A DNA stretch of 15,365 bases from the NCBI GenBank assembly GCA_900551015.1, contig URUI01000049.1, positions 1 to 15,365 on the forward strand, in the 5' to 3' direction. The stretch comes from an uncultured Collinsella sp. (lineage in GTDB: Bacteria > Actinomycetota > Coriobacteriia > Coriobacteriales > Coriobacteriaceae). Below are positions 5,978 through 13,394 of the stretch, one piece after another (positions within the stretch are counted from its first letter, which is position 1; every line of letters begins with the position of its first letter). The translations under genes were made by a program, and so were the position numbers. Under the pieces are notes generated by a model that ran no database searches, was not told the DNA's origin, and saw only the letters and a list, made by a program, of their open reading frames with translations.

Positions 5978-7784
5978 AACCCTCATGGGAAGCATCCGCG
6001 ACTATATGAAAGTCACCGTTGCCACGCCGCTGCTCGTGCTTGGCGAGGTGCTCTGCGAGATGCTGATTCCATTTATCACCGCCAACCTGATCGACGCCAT
6101 CAAAGACGGCGCCACCGTAGCCGAGATGCTTCCCACCGCAGGCTTTTTGGTGCTCATCGCGCTGACGTCGCTTGCTTTTGGCGCCGCGGCCGGCGTCACC
6201 TGCAGCCATGCGAGCTGCGGGTTCGCCAAGAACCTGCGTCACGACCTGTTCCACAAGATCCAGACGTTCAGCTTTGCCAACATCGATGAGTTCTCGAGTT
6301 CCTCACTCGTCACGCGTCTGACCACCGACATCAACAACGTTCAGCAGGCCTTTATGATGATCATCCGTATCGCCGTGCGCGCGCCGCTGGTCTTGATCTT
6401 CGCCTTTACCATGGCATTTATCATGGGCGGCAGCGTCGCCATGGTCTACCTGGTCATCATTCCGCTGCTGGGCTTTGGACTGTTCTTTATCATCTTTAAG
6501 GTGCGTCCCATCTTCTCGCGCGTGTTCCACAAGTACGACGCCCTTAACGAGTCCGTCGAGGAAAACGTCACCGGCATGCGCGTGGTCAAGAGCTATGTGC
6601 GCGAAGACTTTGAGAAGGAGAAGTTCGCGACCGCCGCGCGCGACGTCCAGATGGACTTCACCCGCGCCGAGAAGCTGCTCGCCTTCAACAACCCCATGAT
6701 GAACATCTGCGTCAACGGCGCGTTTGTCGTCATCATCTACCTGGGCTCCAAGCTCATCATCACGAGCCAGGGCACGCTGTTCGACGTGGGCCAGCTCTCC
6801 TCGACCTTTACCTATGGTTTCCAGATTCTCATGAGCCTGATGCAGCTGTCGATGATCTTTGTCATGGTGACCATGGCCGACGAATCGGCCCACCGCATTG
6901 CCGAGGTGCTGGCCGCCGAGCCCACGATCGCCGATCCCGCCGAGCCCGTGCTCGAGGTTGCCGACGGTTCCATCGACTTTGACCACGTGAGCTTTAAGTA
7001 TTCCAAGCATGCGAAGCGCCAGGCGCTCGACGATATCGACCTGCACATTACGAGCGGCGAGACCATCGGCATCATCGGCGGCACCGGCTCGGCCAAGTCC
7101 ACGCTCGTCAACCTCATCGCCCGCCTGTACGACACCACCGAAGGCGCTGTGCGCGTGGGCGGCGTGGACGTGCGCGACTACGACCTGGACGCGCTGCGTC
7201 ACCAGGTCGCCATGGTGCTGCAGAAAAACGTGCTGTTTAGCGGCACCATCGCCGAGAATCTGCGCTGGGGCGACCCGAACGCCACCGACGAGGAAGTCCG
7301 CGAGGCGGCACATCTGGCCTGCGCCGATGAGTTTGTCGACGGCTTCCCCAAGGGCTACGACACCTGGATCGAACAGGGCGGCTCTAATGTTTCGGGCGGT
7401 CAGAAGCAGCGCCTGTGCATTGCACGCGCCCTGCTGCGTCGCCCCAAGATCTTGATCCTGGACGACTCCACCAGCGCCGTCGACACCAAGACCGACGCTA
7501 AGATCCGCGCAGGGCTGGCAAGCTATCTGCCCAACACGACCAAGATCATCATCGCCCAGCGCATCAGCTCCGTGCAGGACGCAGACCGCATCATTGTCAT
7601 GGAGGGCGGCCGCATCGCACAGATCGGCAACCACGAAGAGCTGCTCAAGACGAGTGAGATCTACCGAGAGACCTTTACCTCGCAAAACAAGATGTCTGCC
7701 GAGGGCGAAGGGGCCGTCGAGGCCGACACCGAGGCATCCGCAACGCAAGCTCAGACCCAGGAAGGAGGCGAGGCACATGAGTAA
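5970..7784 (+). CDS. ABC exporter half-transporter, subunit with degenerate ATPase site
   Basis: This 604-residue protein has an N-terminal six-helix exporter domain (about 15-305) and a C-terminal ATPase domain (about 333-570). It fits type IV heterodimeric exporters such as BmrCD and TM287/288. Walker A is GGTGSAKS (370-377), with Ala where Gly is usual before Lys376. The Q-loop is Gln418 and the signature is VSGGQ (474-478). Walker B ends in Asp498-Asp499, so the catalytic Glu is replaced by Asp, and the H-loop His is Gln530 (IIAQR). These changes make its own nucleotide site weak, while its intact signature serves the partner's active site. The C-terminal 30 residues are Glu/Ala/Gln-rich and poorly conserved. 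It overlaps marR by 8 nt and its partner gene by 8 nt (ATGAGTAA at 7777-7784). The substrate is probably a drug, bile-derived compound, lipid or peptide; the sequence does not say which. Confidence 0.93.
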   Translation: MIKTLMGSIRDYMKVTVATPLLVLGEVLCEMLIPFITANLIDAIKDGATVAEMLPTAGFLVLIALTSLAFGAAAGVTCSHASCGFAKNLRHDLFHKIQTFSFANIDEFSSSSLVTRLTTDINNVQQAFMMIIRIAVRAPLVLIFAFTMAFIMGGSVAMVYLVIIPLLGFGLFFIIFKVRPIFSRVFHKYDALNESVEENVTGMRVVKSYVREDFEKEKFATAARDVQMDFTRAEKLLAFNNPMMNICVNGAFVVIIYLGSKLIITSQGTLFDVGQLSSTFTYGFQILMSLMQLSMIFVMVTMADESAHRIAEVLAAEPTIADPAEPVLEVADGSIDFDHVSFKYSKHAKRQALDDIDLHITSGETIGIIGGTGSAKSTLVNLIARLYDTTEGAVRVGGVDVRDYDLDALRHQVAMVLQKNVLFSGTIAENLRWGDPNATDEEVREAAHLACADEFVDGFPKGYDTWIEQGGSNVSGGQKQRLCIARALLRRPKILILDDSTSAVDTKTDAKIRAGLASYLPNTTKIIIAQRISSVQDADRIIVMEGGRIAQIGNHEELLKTSEIYRETFTSQNKMSAEGEGAVEADTEASATQAQTQEGGEAHE

Positions 7785-9696
7785 GGCAACGGCCGCCGAG
7801 CGCGCGCTCAACCGTAAGGGCGGCACCATGTCGCGCCTCATCAAAACGCTCTTTGGCTTCTATCCCGTGCTTTTGCCCCTCGTTGCCGCCGGCGTGGTGC
7901 TCTGCGCCATCATCAACGCCATCGGCCCGATGTTCCTTCAAAGTGCCCTGCAGATTATTAGCGAATCGTGGCAGTCGGGTGATTGGGAAGCCGCGCGCCC
8001 GCAGATCCTACAGCTCGTCACGACGCTCGCCTGCATCTACGGCGTCGGCGTCCTGTCCTCGCTCTTCTGGAACCGCGCCATGGCCATCATCACGCAGGGC
8101 TCGCTCGAGAAGCTGCGCGAGATGATGTTCAACCGTATGCAGGACCTGCCGATCCGCTACTTCGACACGCATCAGCGCGGCGACATCATGAGCCACTACA
8201 CCAACGATATCGACACGCTGCGCCAGATGATCAGCCAGTCGCTGCCCAACCTGCTTTTGACGGTCATCATCATCTGCTCGGTGTTCTTTATCATGCTGTA
8301 CTACAGCGTGTGGATGTGCCTGGTCATTGTGGCAGGCGTCACCTTTATGACCTTTATGACCAAGCTCCTCGGCTCCAACTCCGCGCGGTTCTTTATCGCG
8401 CAGCAGACCGAACTCGGCGTGGTCGAGGGCCACATCGAGGAGGTTATGAACGGCCAGAAAGTCGTCAAGGCGTTCTGCCACGAATCTGCCGCCGAGGCCG
8501 ATTTCGATGAGCGCAACGAGAAACTCTTCGAAGTCTCGCAGAAGGCCAACATGTACGCCAACATCCTCATGCCCATCCTTATGAACCTGGGCAACCTGCT
8601 CTACGTGCTGGTCGCACTGGCCGGCGGCATTTTCTTGGCGCTGGGCGTGCCCAACCTGAGCATCTCGGGCATGGGCCTGTCCATTGCCGTCGTGGTGCCG
8701 TTCCTTAACATGACCAGGCAGTTCTGCGGGCAGATCGGCCAGATCTCGCAGCAGATCAACGCCGTGGTCATGGGCCTTGCCGGCGCCGACCGCATCTTTG
8801 AGCTCATCGACGAGGAGCCCGAGGCCGACGAGGGCTACGTGACGCTCGTCAACGCGCAGGTGAACCCCGAGACCTGGGAGCTCGAGGAAGCCGACCACCA
8901 CACCGGCATGTGGGCGTGGAAGCATCCGCACCGCGCAACCGGCGAGATTGAGTACGTGCCGCTGCGTGGCGACCTGGTCATGGACAACGTCGACTTTGGC
9001 TACACGCCCGACCACGAGGTGCTGCACGGCGTGTCCGTATTTGCCAAGCCGGGCCAGAAGGTCGCGTTTGTCGGCGCCACCGGTGCCGGCAAGACGACCA
9101 TCACCAACCTCATCAACCGCTTCTATGACATCGCCGACGGCAAGATTCGCTACGACGGCATCAACGTCAACAAGATTCGCAAGTCCGACCTGCGCCGTTC
9201 GCTGGGCGTAGTGCTGCAGGATGTGAACCTGTTCACCGGCACCGTGATGGACAACATCCGCTACGGTAACCTGAATGCCACCGACGAGGAGTGCATCAAG
9301 GCCGCCAAGCTCGCCGGCGCCGACGACTTTATCACCCGCCTGCCCGACGGCTATGACACCATGCTCACCGGCAACGGCGCCCAGCTGTCGCAGGGCCAGC
9401 GCCAGCTGATTTCGATCGCGCGCGCCGCCGTCGCCGATCCGCCGGCGATGATTCTGGACGAGGCCACATCGAGCATCGATACCCGCACCGAGGCCATCGT
9501 GCAGGCAGGCATGGACAAGCTCATGGAGGGCCGCACGACGTTTGTCATCGCGCACCGCCTGAGCACCGTGCGCAACTCCGACGCGATCATCTGCCTAGAC
9601 CACGGCCGCATCATCGAGCGCGGCAACCACGACGAGCTGATCGCCAAGCGCGGGTACTATTACCAGCTGTACACGGGTGCGTTTGAGCTCGAGTAG
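7777..9696 (+). CDS. ABC exporter half-transporter, subunit with canonical ATPase residues
   Basis: This 639-residue partner of the preceding gene has a transmembrane domain at about 25-325 and an ATPase domain at about 395-635. Walker A GATGAGKT (433-440), Walker B MILDE (558-562, catalytic Glu562) and the H-loop His593 (IAHR) are intact. Its signature is LSQGQ (537-541) rather than LSGGQ. So the degenerate signature here pairs with the degenerate Walker B/H-loop of the other subunit, and the canonical residues here pair with the other's VSGGQ, as expected of a heterodimer with one working site. An insert at about 350-395, rich in Trp, His and Glu, links the domains, as in YheH/BmrD-like proteins. 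The ATG at 7777 has AAGGAGG 8 nt upstream. An earlier start at 7594 would overlap the previous gene in another frame and is rejected. It is the last gene of the operon, followed by a terminator at 9860. Confidence 0.93.
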   Translation: MSKATAAERALNRKGGTMSRLIKTLFGFYPVLLPLVAAGVVLCAIINAIGPMFLQSALQIISESWQSGDWEAARPQILQLVTTLACIYGVGVLSSLFWNRAMAIITQGSLEKLREMMFNRMQDLPIRYFDTHQRGDIMSHYTNDIDTLRQMISQSLPNLLLTVIIICSVFFIMLYYSVWMCLVIVAGVTFMTFMTKLLGSNSARFFIAQQTELGVVEGHIEEVMNGQKVVKAFCHESAAEADFDERNEKLFEVSQKANMYANILMPILMNLGNLLYVLVALAGGIFLALGVPNLSISGMGLSIAVVVPFLNMTRQFCGQIGQISQQINAVVMGLAGADRIFELIDEEPEADEGYVTLVNAQVNPETWELEEADHHTGMWAWKHPHRATGEIEYVPLRGDLVMDNVDFGYTPDHEVLHGVSVFAKPGQKVAFVGATGAGKTTITNLINRFYDIADGKIRYDGINVNKIRKSDLRRSLGVVLQDVNLFTGTVMDNIRYGNLNATDEECIKAAKLAGADDFITRLPDGYDTMLTGNGAQLSQGQRQLISIARAAVADPPAMILDEATSSIDTRTEAIVQAGMDKLMEGRTTFVIAHRLSTVRNSDAIICLDHGRIIERGNHDELIAKRGYYYQLYTGAFELE

Positions 9697-9711
9697 GTAG
9701 GTTTGTTTCAC

Positions 9712-9817
9712 GGAGGACCCCCAGGCGGGCCGGGGTGTAACCTCCGTGCTCAAACATTCTCGCTTCGCTGCGAAACTGCGCGCGGAGGTTACACCCCGGC
9801 CCGCCTGGGGGTCCTCC
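9712..9817. repeat. Perfect 35-bp inverted repeat with 36-nt loop
   Basis: Positions 9712-9746 and 9783-9817 are exact reverse complements (35 of 35) and GC-rich, with central motif GGCGGGCCGGGGTGTAACC in the left arm. The 36-nt loop (9747-9782) contains its own small dyad, TTCGC-T-GCGAA. The element begins 16 nt after the ABC operon stop. No ORF or T-run is associated. It could be a transcript-stabilising structure, a dispersed palindromic repeat or a miniature mobile element. Confidence 0.9.
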
Positions 9818-9859
9818 TGCGCGCAATCAGCCCGTCATTAAAACAGAATAAAAGTTGGT

Positions 9860-9892
9860 GAGGCCCTGGCCGTTTGGCCAGGGCCTCTTTTT
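9860..9892 (+). terminator. Rho-independent terminator of the ABC operon
   Basis: GAGGCCCTGGCC (9860-9871) pairs perfectly with GGCCAGGGCCTC (9876-9887) around GTTT and is followed by TTTTT. This is a textbook intrinsic terminator for the plus-strand operon. Upstream AAAAG on the other strand gives only a weak T-tract, so it may be partly bidirectional for the convergent LysR gene. Confidence 0.92.
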
Positions 9893-9895
9893 GTA

Positions 9896-9977
9896 AGGAT
9901 GATTTTTCTGGGACGGGGATTAAATAATCATTGTGTACCGAATGATTATTAAATCCCCGTTCCAGAAAAATCATCCT
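9896..9977. repeat. 37-nt near-perfect inverted repeat, AT-rich
   Basis: Arms 9896-9932 and 9941-9977 are reverse complements at 35 of 37 positions around the loop GTGTACCG. The arm contains GATTTTTCTGGGACGGGGAT. A related string, GATTTTTCTGAGACGGGGG, recurs in the gap before tex around 14557. The hairpin lies between the terminator and the end of the LysR gene and could stop transcription arriving from the minus strand. Confidence 0.85.
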
Positions 9978-10009
9978 CGAAGTAGCTAAAAAGCCCCGTC
10001 CCAAATGAG

Positions 10010-10888
10010 CTAGTTGAGGAGTTGGGCCATGGCGTTGACGAATTTTTGGACTTGGAGGGTGGGCTCGAGCGGGTAGTGCAGGAAGACCGGCACCTCTCGC
10101 CCGCACAGGAACGGTACGCCCACAAAGGCCGGGTGCACGCCCGACCATGCGCCGCAGGTAAGCACCGCGTCACCCTTTTCCTCCGCATCGTTGAACAGCG
10201 CAAAGTCGAAGCTGTCCACGTCGATCACGTCCACGCCGCCGTCGGCCAAAAGGTCGATACGAAGGCTGTCCATGGCGTCGTTACCGTGGCGCAGTACGCG
10301 CAGACGCATCCCCTCCAAGTCGGCGACCGTGATGCGATTCTTGCGCGCCAGCGGGCTCGTGCGCGGCAGGTCAATATAAAACGGCACGTTGACGATGCGG
10401 AGCTTTTGGCAGGCGTCGCCCCAGCGTGGGGTCGAAAAACTCGACTGCACTACATCCACCTCGCGGCCCAAGCTGCGCATGACAGATTCGCGCTCGTCAT
10501 AGAGGTCGCTTACCGGAACGATCTCGAAGCGCAACGATGGCTCCAGCTCGTGCACGTCCGTCCACATCGACAACGTTTGGCGCCCCGGGCACATCATCGA
10601 CACGCCCAGGCGCACGGCACCGCCATCGCCCGCCGCGCGTCGTGCACGGCGCAGCGCGTCCTCGGACTGCCGCATGATCGAGCGCGCGTCGTCCACCAGC
10701 AGAGCGCCCGCCGGCGTCACCTTAACGCCCGAGTGCGAGCGTTCGAACAGCGTGATGCCGAACTCGGCCTCAAAGCCCGAAACCTGCTTGACGAGCGCCG
10801 GAGTCGACACGCGCAATTTTGCCGCCGCACGCGAGAAGCTTCCCAGCTCCGCGGCGGCCGATATGGCCTCAAGTCGTCGATCGTACAC
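10010..10888 (-). CDS. LysR family transcriptional regulator
   Basis: This 292-residue regulator has an N-terminal winged helix-turn-helix at about 4-63 (RRLEAISAAAELGSFSRAAA, then FEAEFGITLFERSHSGVKVTPAG) and a C-terminal effector-binding domain at about 90-290, the usual LysR layout and length. The start is GTG at 10888, supported by GGGAG 6 nt upstream. The gene is divergent from the SDR-MFS-Gfo/Idh cluster, with a 232-nt shared control region. This is the classical arrangement for a LysR activator of the neighbouring catabolic operon, so it probably senses that pathway's substrate or an intermediate. It ends 32 nt from the palindrome at 9896-9977. Confidence 0.92.
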   Translation of the reverse strand: MYDRRLEAISAAAELGSFSRAAAKLRVSTPALVKQVSGFEAEFGITLFERSHSGVKVTPAGALLVDDARSIMRQSEDALRRARRAAGDGGAVRLGVSMMCPGRQTLSMWTDVHELEPSLRFEIVPVSDLYDERESVMRSLGREVDVVQSSFSTPRWGDACQKLRIVNVPFYIDLPRTSPLARKNRITVADLEGMRLRVLRHGNDAMDSLRIDLLADGGVDVIDVDSFDFALFNDAEEKGDAVLTCGAWSGVHPAFVGVPFLCGREVPVFLHYPLEPTLQVQKFVNAMAQLLN

Positions 10889-10995
10889 GTCAATCTCCCG
10901 TTTCCAGACGTATGGACATGCGCTGCCGAAGGGGGTCGTTTTGGCAGGTCACGCACTCAATAAGGGCTACTCGTCTTGCGAACTATAAACCTACG

Positions 10996-11012
10996 GTTAA
11001 CGCCATTCTAAC
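10996..11012. promoter_or_regulatory. Candidate LysR box (T-N11-A dyad)
   Basis: GTTA (10996-10999) and TAAC (11009-11012) form a dyad fitting T-N11-A, the usual LysR recognition pattern. It sits about 110 nt from each flanking start codon. Other small dyads nearby (AACC-TAC-GGTT just upstream, ATGC-AAA-GCAT at 11036-11046) could be further sites. A possible SDR promoter is TTCACC (11026-11031), 17 nt, TACGAT; both hexamers match consensus only partly. Confidence 0.35.
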
Positions 11013-11068
11013 AAATATGCAATTCACCTGCGCAAATGCAAAGCATACGATAACCCGCGAAAACCACA

Positions 11069-11093
11069 TGGGTCGGTTAATGGGAGCGACCCA
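11069..11093 (+). promoter_or_regulatory. Inverted repeat in the SDR leader
   Basis: TGGGTCG (11069-11075) pairs with CGACCCA (11087-11093) across 11 nt, ending 27 nt before the SDR start codon. It could be a hairpin in the 5' leader or an operator. No known riboswitch pattern is visible. Confidence 0.4.
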
Positions 11094-11120
11094 CCGGGAG
11101 GCACAAGAAGGGAAGTTCCT

Positions 11121-12002
11121 ATGAGCAATTGGCTTAAGCTCGAGGGCGATGTCTGCGCCGTGACTGGCGCGCTCGGCGGCATGGGCGTCGAGATCTGCCG
11201 CGAGTTCGCCCGCAACGGCGCCAACGTCGTCCTGCTCGACCTGGACGAGGAGAAGGTCAAGGCCGCTGCCGCCGACCTCGCTGCCGAGTTTGGCATCCAC
11301 GCCGAGGGTTACAAGATGAACGCCACCGACGAGACCGAGGTTCAGGCCGCCGTCGACGCCGCCATCGCCGACTTCGGCCGCGTCGACGTCCTCGTCAACA
11401 CCGCCGGCATCCTGCGCTTCGCAGCCATGGAAGACCTGCCGCTGAGTGACTGGAACGAGGTCCTCAACGTCAACCTTACCGGCTACTTCATCACCTCGCA
11501 GCGCTTTGGTCGCGAGATGATCAAGGCCGGCCAGGGTCGTCTGGTGCACATCTCGACCGTTGCCAGCCACTCCCCCGAGACGTTCTCGGGTGTGTACAGC
11601 TCCACTAAGGCCGGCGTCAACATGATGTCCAAGATGCTCGCCGCCGAGTGGGGCCCCTACGGCGTCCGCTCCAACTGCGTCGAGCCCTGCTTTGTCAAGA
11701 CCCCCATGTCGGCGAGCTTTTACGCTGACCCCGAAGTCGAGAAGAGCCGCAGCCGCCTTATCGCCACGCGCCGCATCGGCGAGGTCAGCGATATCGCCAA
11801 CGCCGTCATGTTCCTGGCGTCCAAGCGCTCGGACTTTACCACCGGCGACGCCATCAAGGTCGACGGCGGCTTCTCCAATATGATGGGCGACCTCACCGCC
11901 AAGCCTGGCGGCCGCCGAGCCTTTGCCGACAACTACCTCAAGAACAAGGGTGTCGAGCTTTGGTCCGACGAGTCCGGCGTCGCAAAGCCGACCGACCAGT
12001 AA
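11121..12002 (+). CDS. Short-chain dehydrogenase/reductase (SDR)
   Basis: This 293-residue NAD(P)-dependent oxidoreductase of the classical SDR family probably interconverts an alcohol and a ketone. The cofactor site is TGALGGMG (15-22), with Asp40 at the end of strand 2 favouring NAD(H). NTAG is at 93-96, Asn118 is the structural/catalytic Asn, and the active-site motif is YSSTK (159-163). The residue 13 before Tyr159, where Ser is usual, is Thr146 in HISTVAS; Ser145 is adjacent. The C-terminal extension after about 255 is longer than in most SDRs of this type and ends ELWSDESGVAKPTDQ. GAAGGGA lies about 8 nt upstream of the ATG. First gene of the LysR-flanked cluster; the substrate is probably a sugar alcohol, sugar acid or other cyclic alcohol taken up by the next gene's transporter. 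Confidence 0.92.
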   Translation: MSNWLKLEGDVCAVTGALGGMGVEICREFARNGANVVLLDLDEEKVKAAAADLAAEFGIHAEGYKMNATDETEVQAAVDAAIADFGRVDVLVNTAGILRFAAMEDLPLSDWNEVLNVNLTGYFITSQRFGREMIKAGQGRLVHISTVASHSPETFSGVYSSTKAGVNMMSKMLAAEWGPYGVRSNCVEPCFVKTPMSASFYADPEVEKSRSRLIATRRIGEVSDIANAVMFLASKRSDFTTGDAIKVDGGFSNMMGDLTAKPGGRRAFADNYLKNKGVELWSDESGVAKPTDQ

Positions 12003-12068
12003 ACCAGCCTGACAGGGAGGCCCCGCAGACACGCCCGCTCCTCCCCCGTATCGATTAGAAAGAGTCCA

Positions 12069-13325
12069 ATGGCTTCCACCAACTCCAACAAGGGTCGCGC
12101 CGTCGTGCTTTCCGCCGCGTGCGTCACCATGTTCTTCATCAGCTCCATCGCGCTGTATTCCGTCGTGAGCAAGAACCTGCTCGCCGTCTACCCCGAGTGG
12201 TCCAGCGCCCTTACCTGGGCTTTCCCGGTCTTTCAGACCATCATGGCCGTGACGGGCATCTTCGCCGGTCGCATCTCCGATAAGATCGGCCCCCGCAACG
12301 TCGTGATCGCCGCCGCCGTGTGCTACGGCCTGGGCTGGTTCATGTCCGGCACCGTCACCGAGCCGTGGCAGTTCTACCTGTGGTTCTCACTCGTCGCCGC
12401 CATCGGCAACGGCCTGGGCTACAACCCCGCGCTCACCACCGGCCAAAAGTGGTTCATCGACAAGAAGGGTCTGGCCTCCGGCATCACCCTGGCCGCTTCG
12501 ACCGCCGGCCCCGCCGTGCTGTCCCCGGTGCTCGCCTCGCTGCTCATCCCGAGCCTGGGCATCTTTGGCGCCCTTAAGGCACTCGGCGTCATCTTTTTTG
12601 TGATGATCGCCGCCTCCGCCCTGTTCCTGAAGGCCCCCGAGGCCGGCTGGCTGCCCGAGGGCTTCGAGGCCCCCAAGGGCGGCGCACATGCCGGCACCTT
12701 CGGCGACCTCACCCCGGGCGAGATGGTCAAGACCCCGCGCTTCTGGGTCCTCATCGTCACCTTCGCCTTTGCTGCCACTGCAGGCACCCTGCTCGTGGGC
12801 AAGGTTGCCTCCATCGCCGCCGTCCAGCTCTTCGCCGACCCCACGTGCGCCGCAGCTGTCGCCCTCGGCGGCGTGGTGGTCTCCGTCAACACCTGCGCTA
12901 ACCTGGTTGGTCGTCTGTCCTTTGGCCAGATCATCGACAAGCTCGGCGCCTACAAGTCGCTGCTCATCAGCCTTGTCGTCACCATCGTCGCGCTCGTCAT
13001 CATGTCGATGAGCTTTGCGCAGAGTATGTTCTTTGTGGCGCTCGCCCTGCTCGGCTTTAGCTTTGGCGCCCTGCTCGTCATCTACCCGCCGCTCACTGGT
13101 GGAGCCTTCGGCACCAGCAACATCGGCGTCAACTACGGCATCATGTTCTTGGGCTACGCCGCTTCTACCTGGATCAGCCAGCCCATCACCGCCGTACTGT
13201 ATCACGCCGAGGCCGGCAGCGCCGCCTACCAGCAGTCCTTCTACGGCGCCATCGTGATCGCCGCCATCGCCGTCGTGCTCACCATCTACATGATGGTCTC
13301 CGACAGCAAGAAGAAGTCCGCCTAG
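12069..13325 (+). CDS. MFS transporter, OFA (oxalate/formate antiporter)-like
   Basis: This 418-residue, 12-helix membrane transporter resembles the OFA family, whose members move organic anions such as oxalate/formate or monocarboxylates. The MFS loop motif is FAGRISDKIGPRN (65-77), followed by the helix 4-5 region NPALTTGQKWFIDKKGLASG, typical of OFA proteins (KWFxDKxGLAxG). The C-terminus is a short basic tail (SDSKKKSA). The ATG at 12069 follows AAAGAG at 5-6 nt, a weak but acceptable ribosome site, 66 nt after the SDR stop. Lying between two oxidoreductases beside a LysR gene, it most likely imports the compound they oxidise, perhaps a carboxylated one. The exact substrate is not readable. 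Confidence 0.9.
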   Translation: MASTNSNKGRAVVLSAACVTMFFISSIALYSVVSKNLLAVYPEWSSALTWAFPVFQTIMAVTGIFAGRISDKIGPRNVVIAAAVCYGLGWFMSGTVTEPWQFYLWFSLVAAIGNGLGYNPALTTGQKWFIDKKGLASGITLAASTAGPAVLSPVLASLLIPSLGIFGALKALGVIFFVMIAASALFLKAPEAGWLPEGFEAPKGGAHAGTFGDLTPGEMVKTPRFWVLIVTFAFAATAGTLLVGKVASIAAVQLFADPTCAAAVALGGVVVSVNTCANLVGRLSFGQIIDKLGAYKSLLISLVVTIVALVIMSMSFAQSMFFVALALLGFSFGALLVIYPPLTGGAFGTSNIGVNYGIMFLGYAASTWISQPITAVLYHAEAGSAAYQQSFYGAIVIAAIAVVLTIYMMVSDSKKKSA

Positions 13326-13333
13326 TTGTATCG

Positions 13334-13364
13334 ATGCGACAAAGGGACTGTCCCTTTGTCGCAT
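13334..13364. repeat. Perfect 15-bp palindrome with 1-nt centre
   Basis: Arms 13334-13348 and 13350-13364 are exact reverse complements around a single T; the core reads CAAAGGGACTGTCCCTTTG. It lies between the MFS and Gfo/Idh/MocA genes, inside the presumed operon, so it probably does not stop transcription fully. The right half plus two bases recurs exactly at 2094-2116. Confidence 0.88.
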
Positions 13365-13394
13365 TCCACCGGTCACCAGTATTAAGGAGTCGAA

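Noticed and set aside
6303..9555. Two minus-strand open frames over 500 codons opposite the ABC genes
   Set aside because: Low-complexity His/Val/Asp-rich translations without domains; both are shadows of the clear ABC subunits.
9712..9977. Insertion sequence
   Set aside because: Strong inverted repeats are present but there is no transposase reading frame between them and I see no target duplication.
13334..13364. Intrinsic terminator inside the SDR-MFS-Gfo/Idh cluster
   Set aside because: The palindrome has no following T-run, and the Gfo/Idh gene starts 31 nt later with a good ribosome site.
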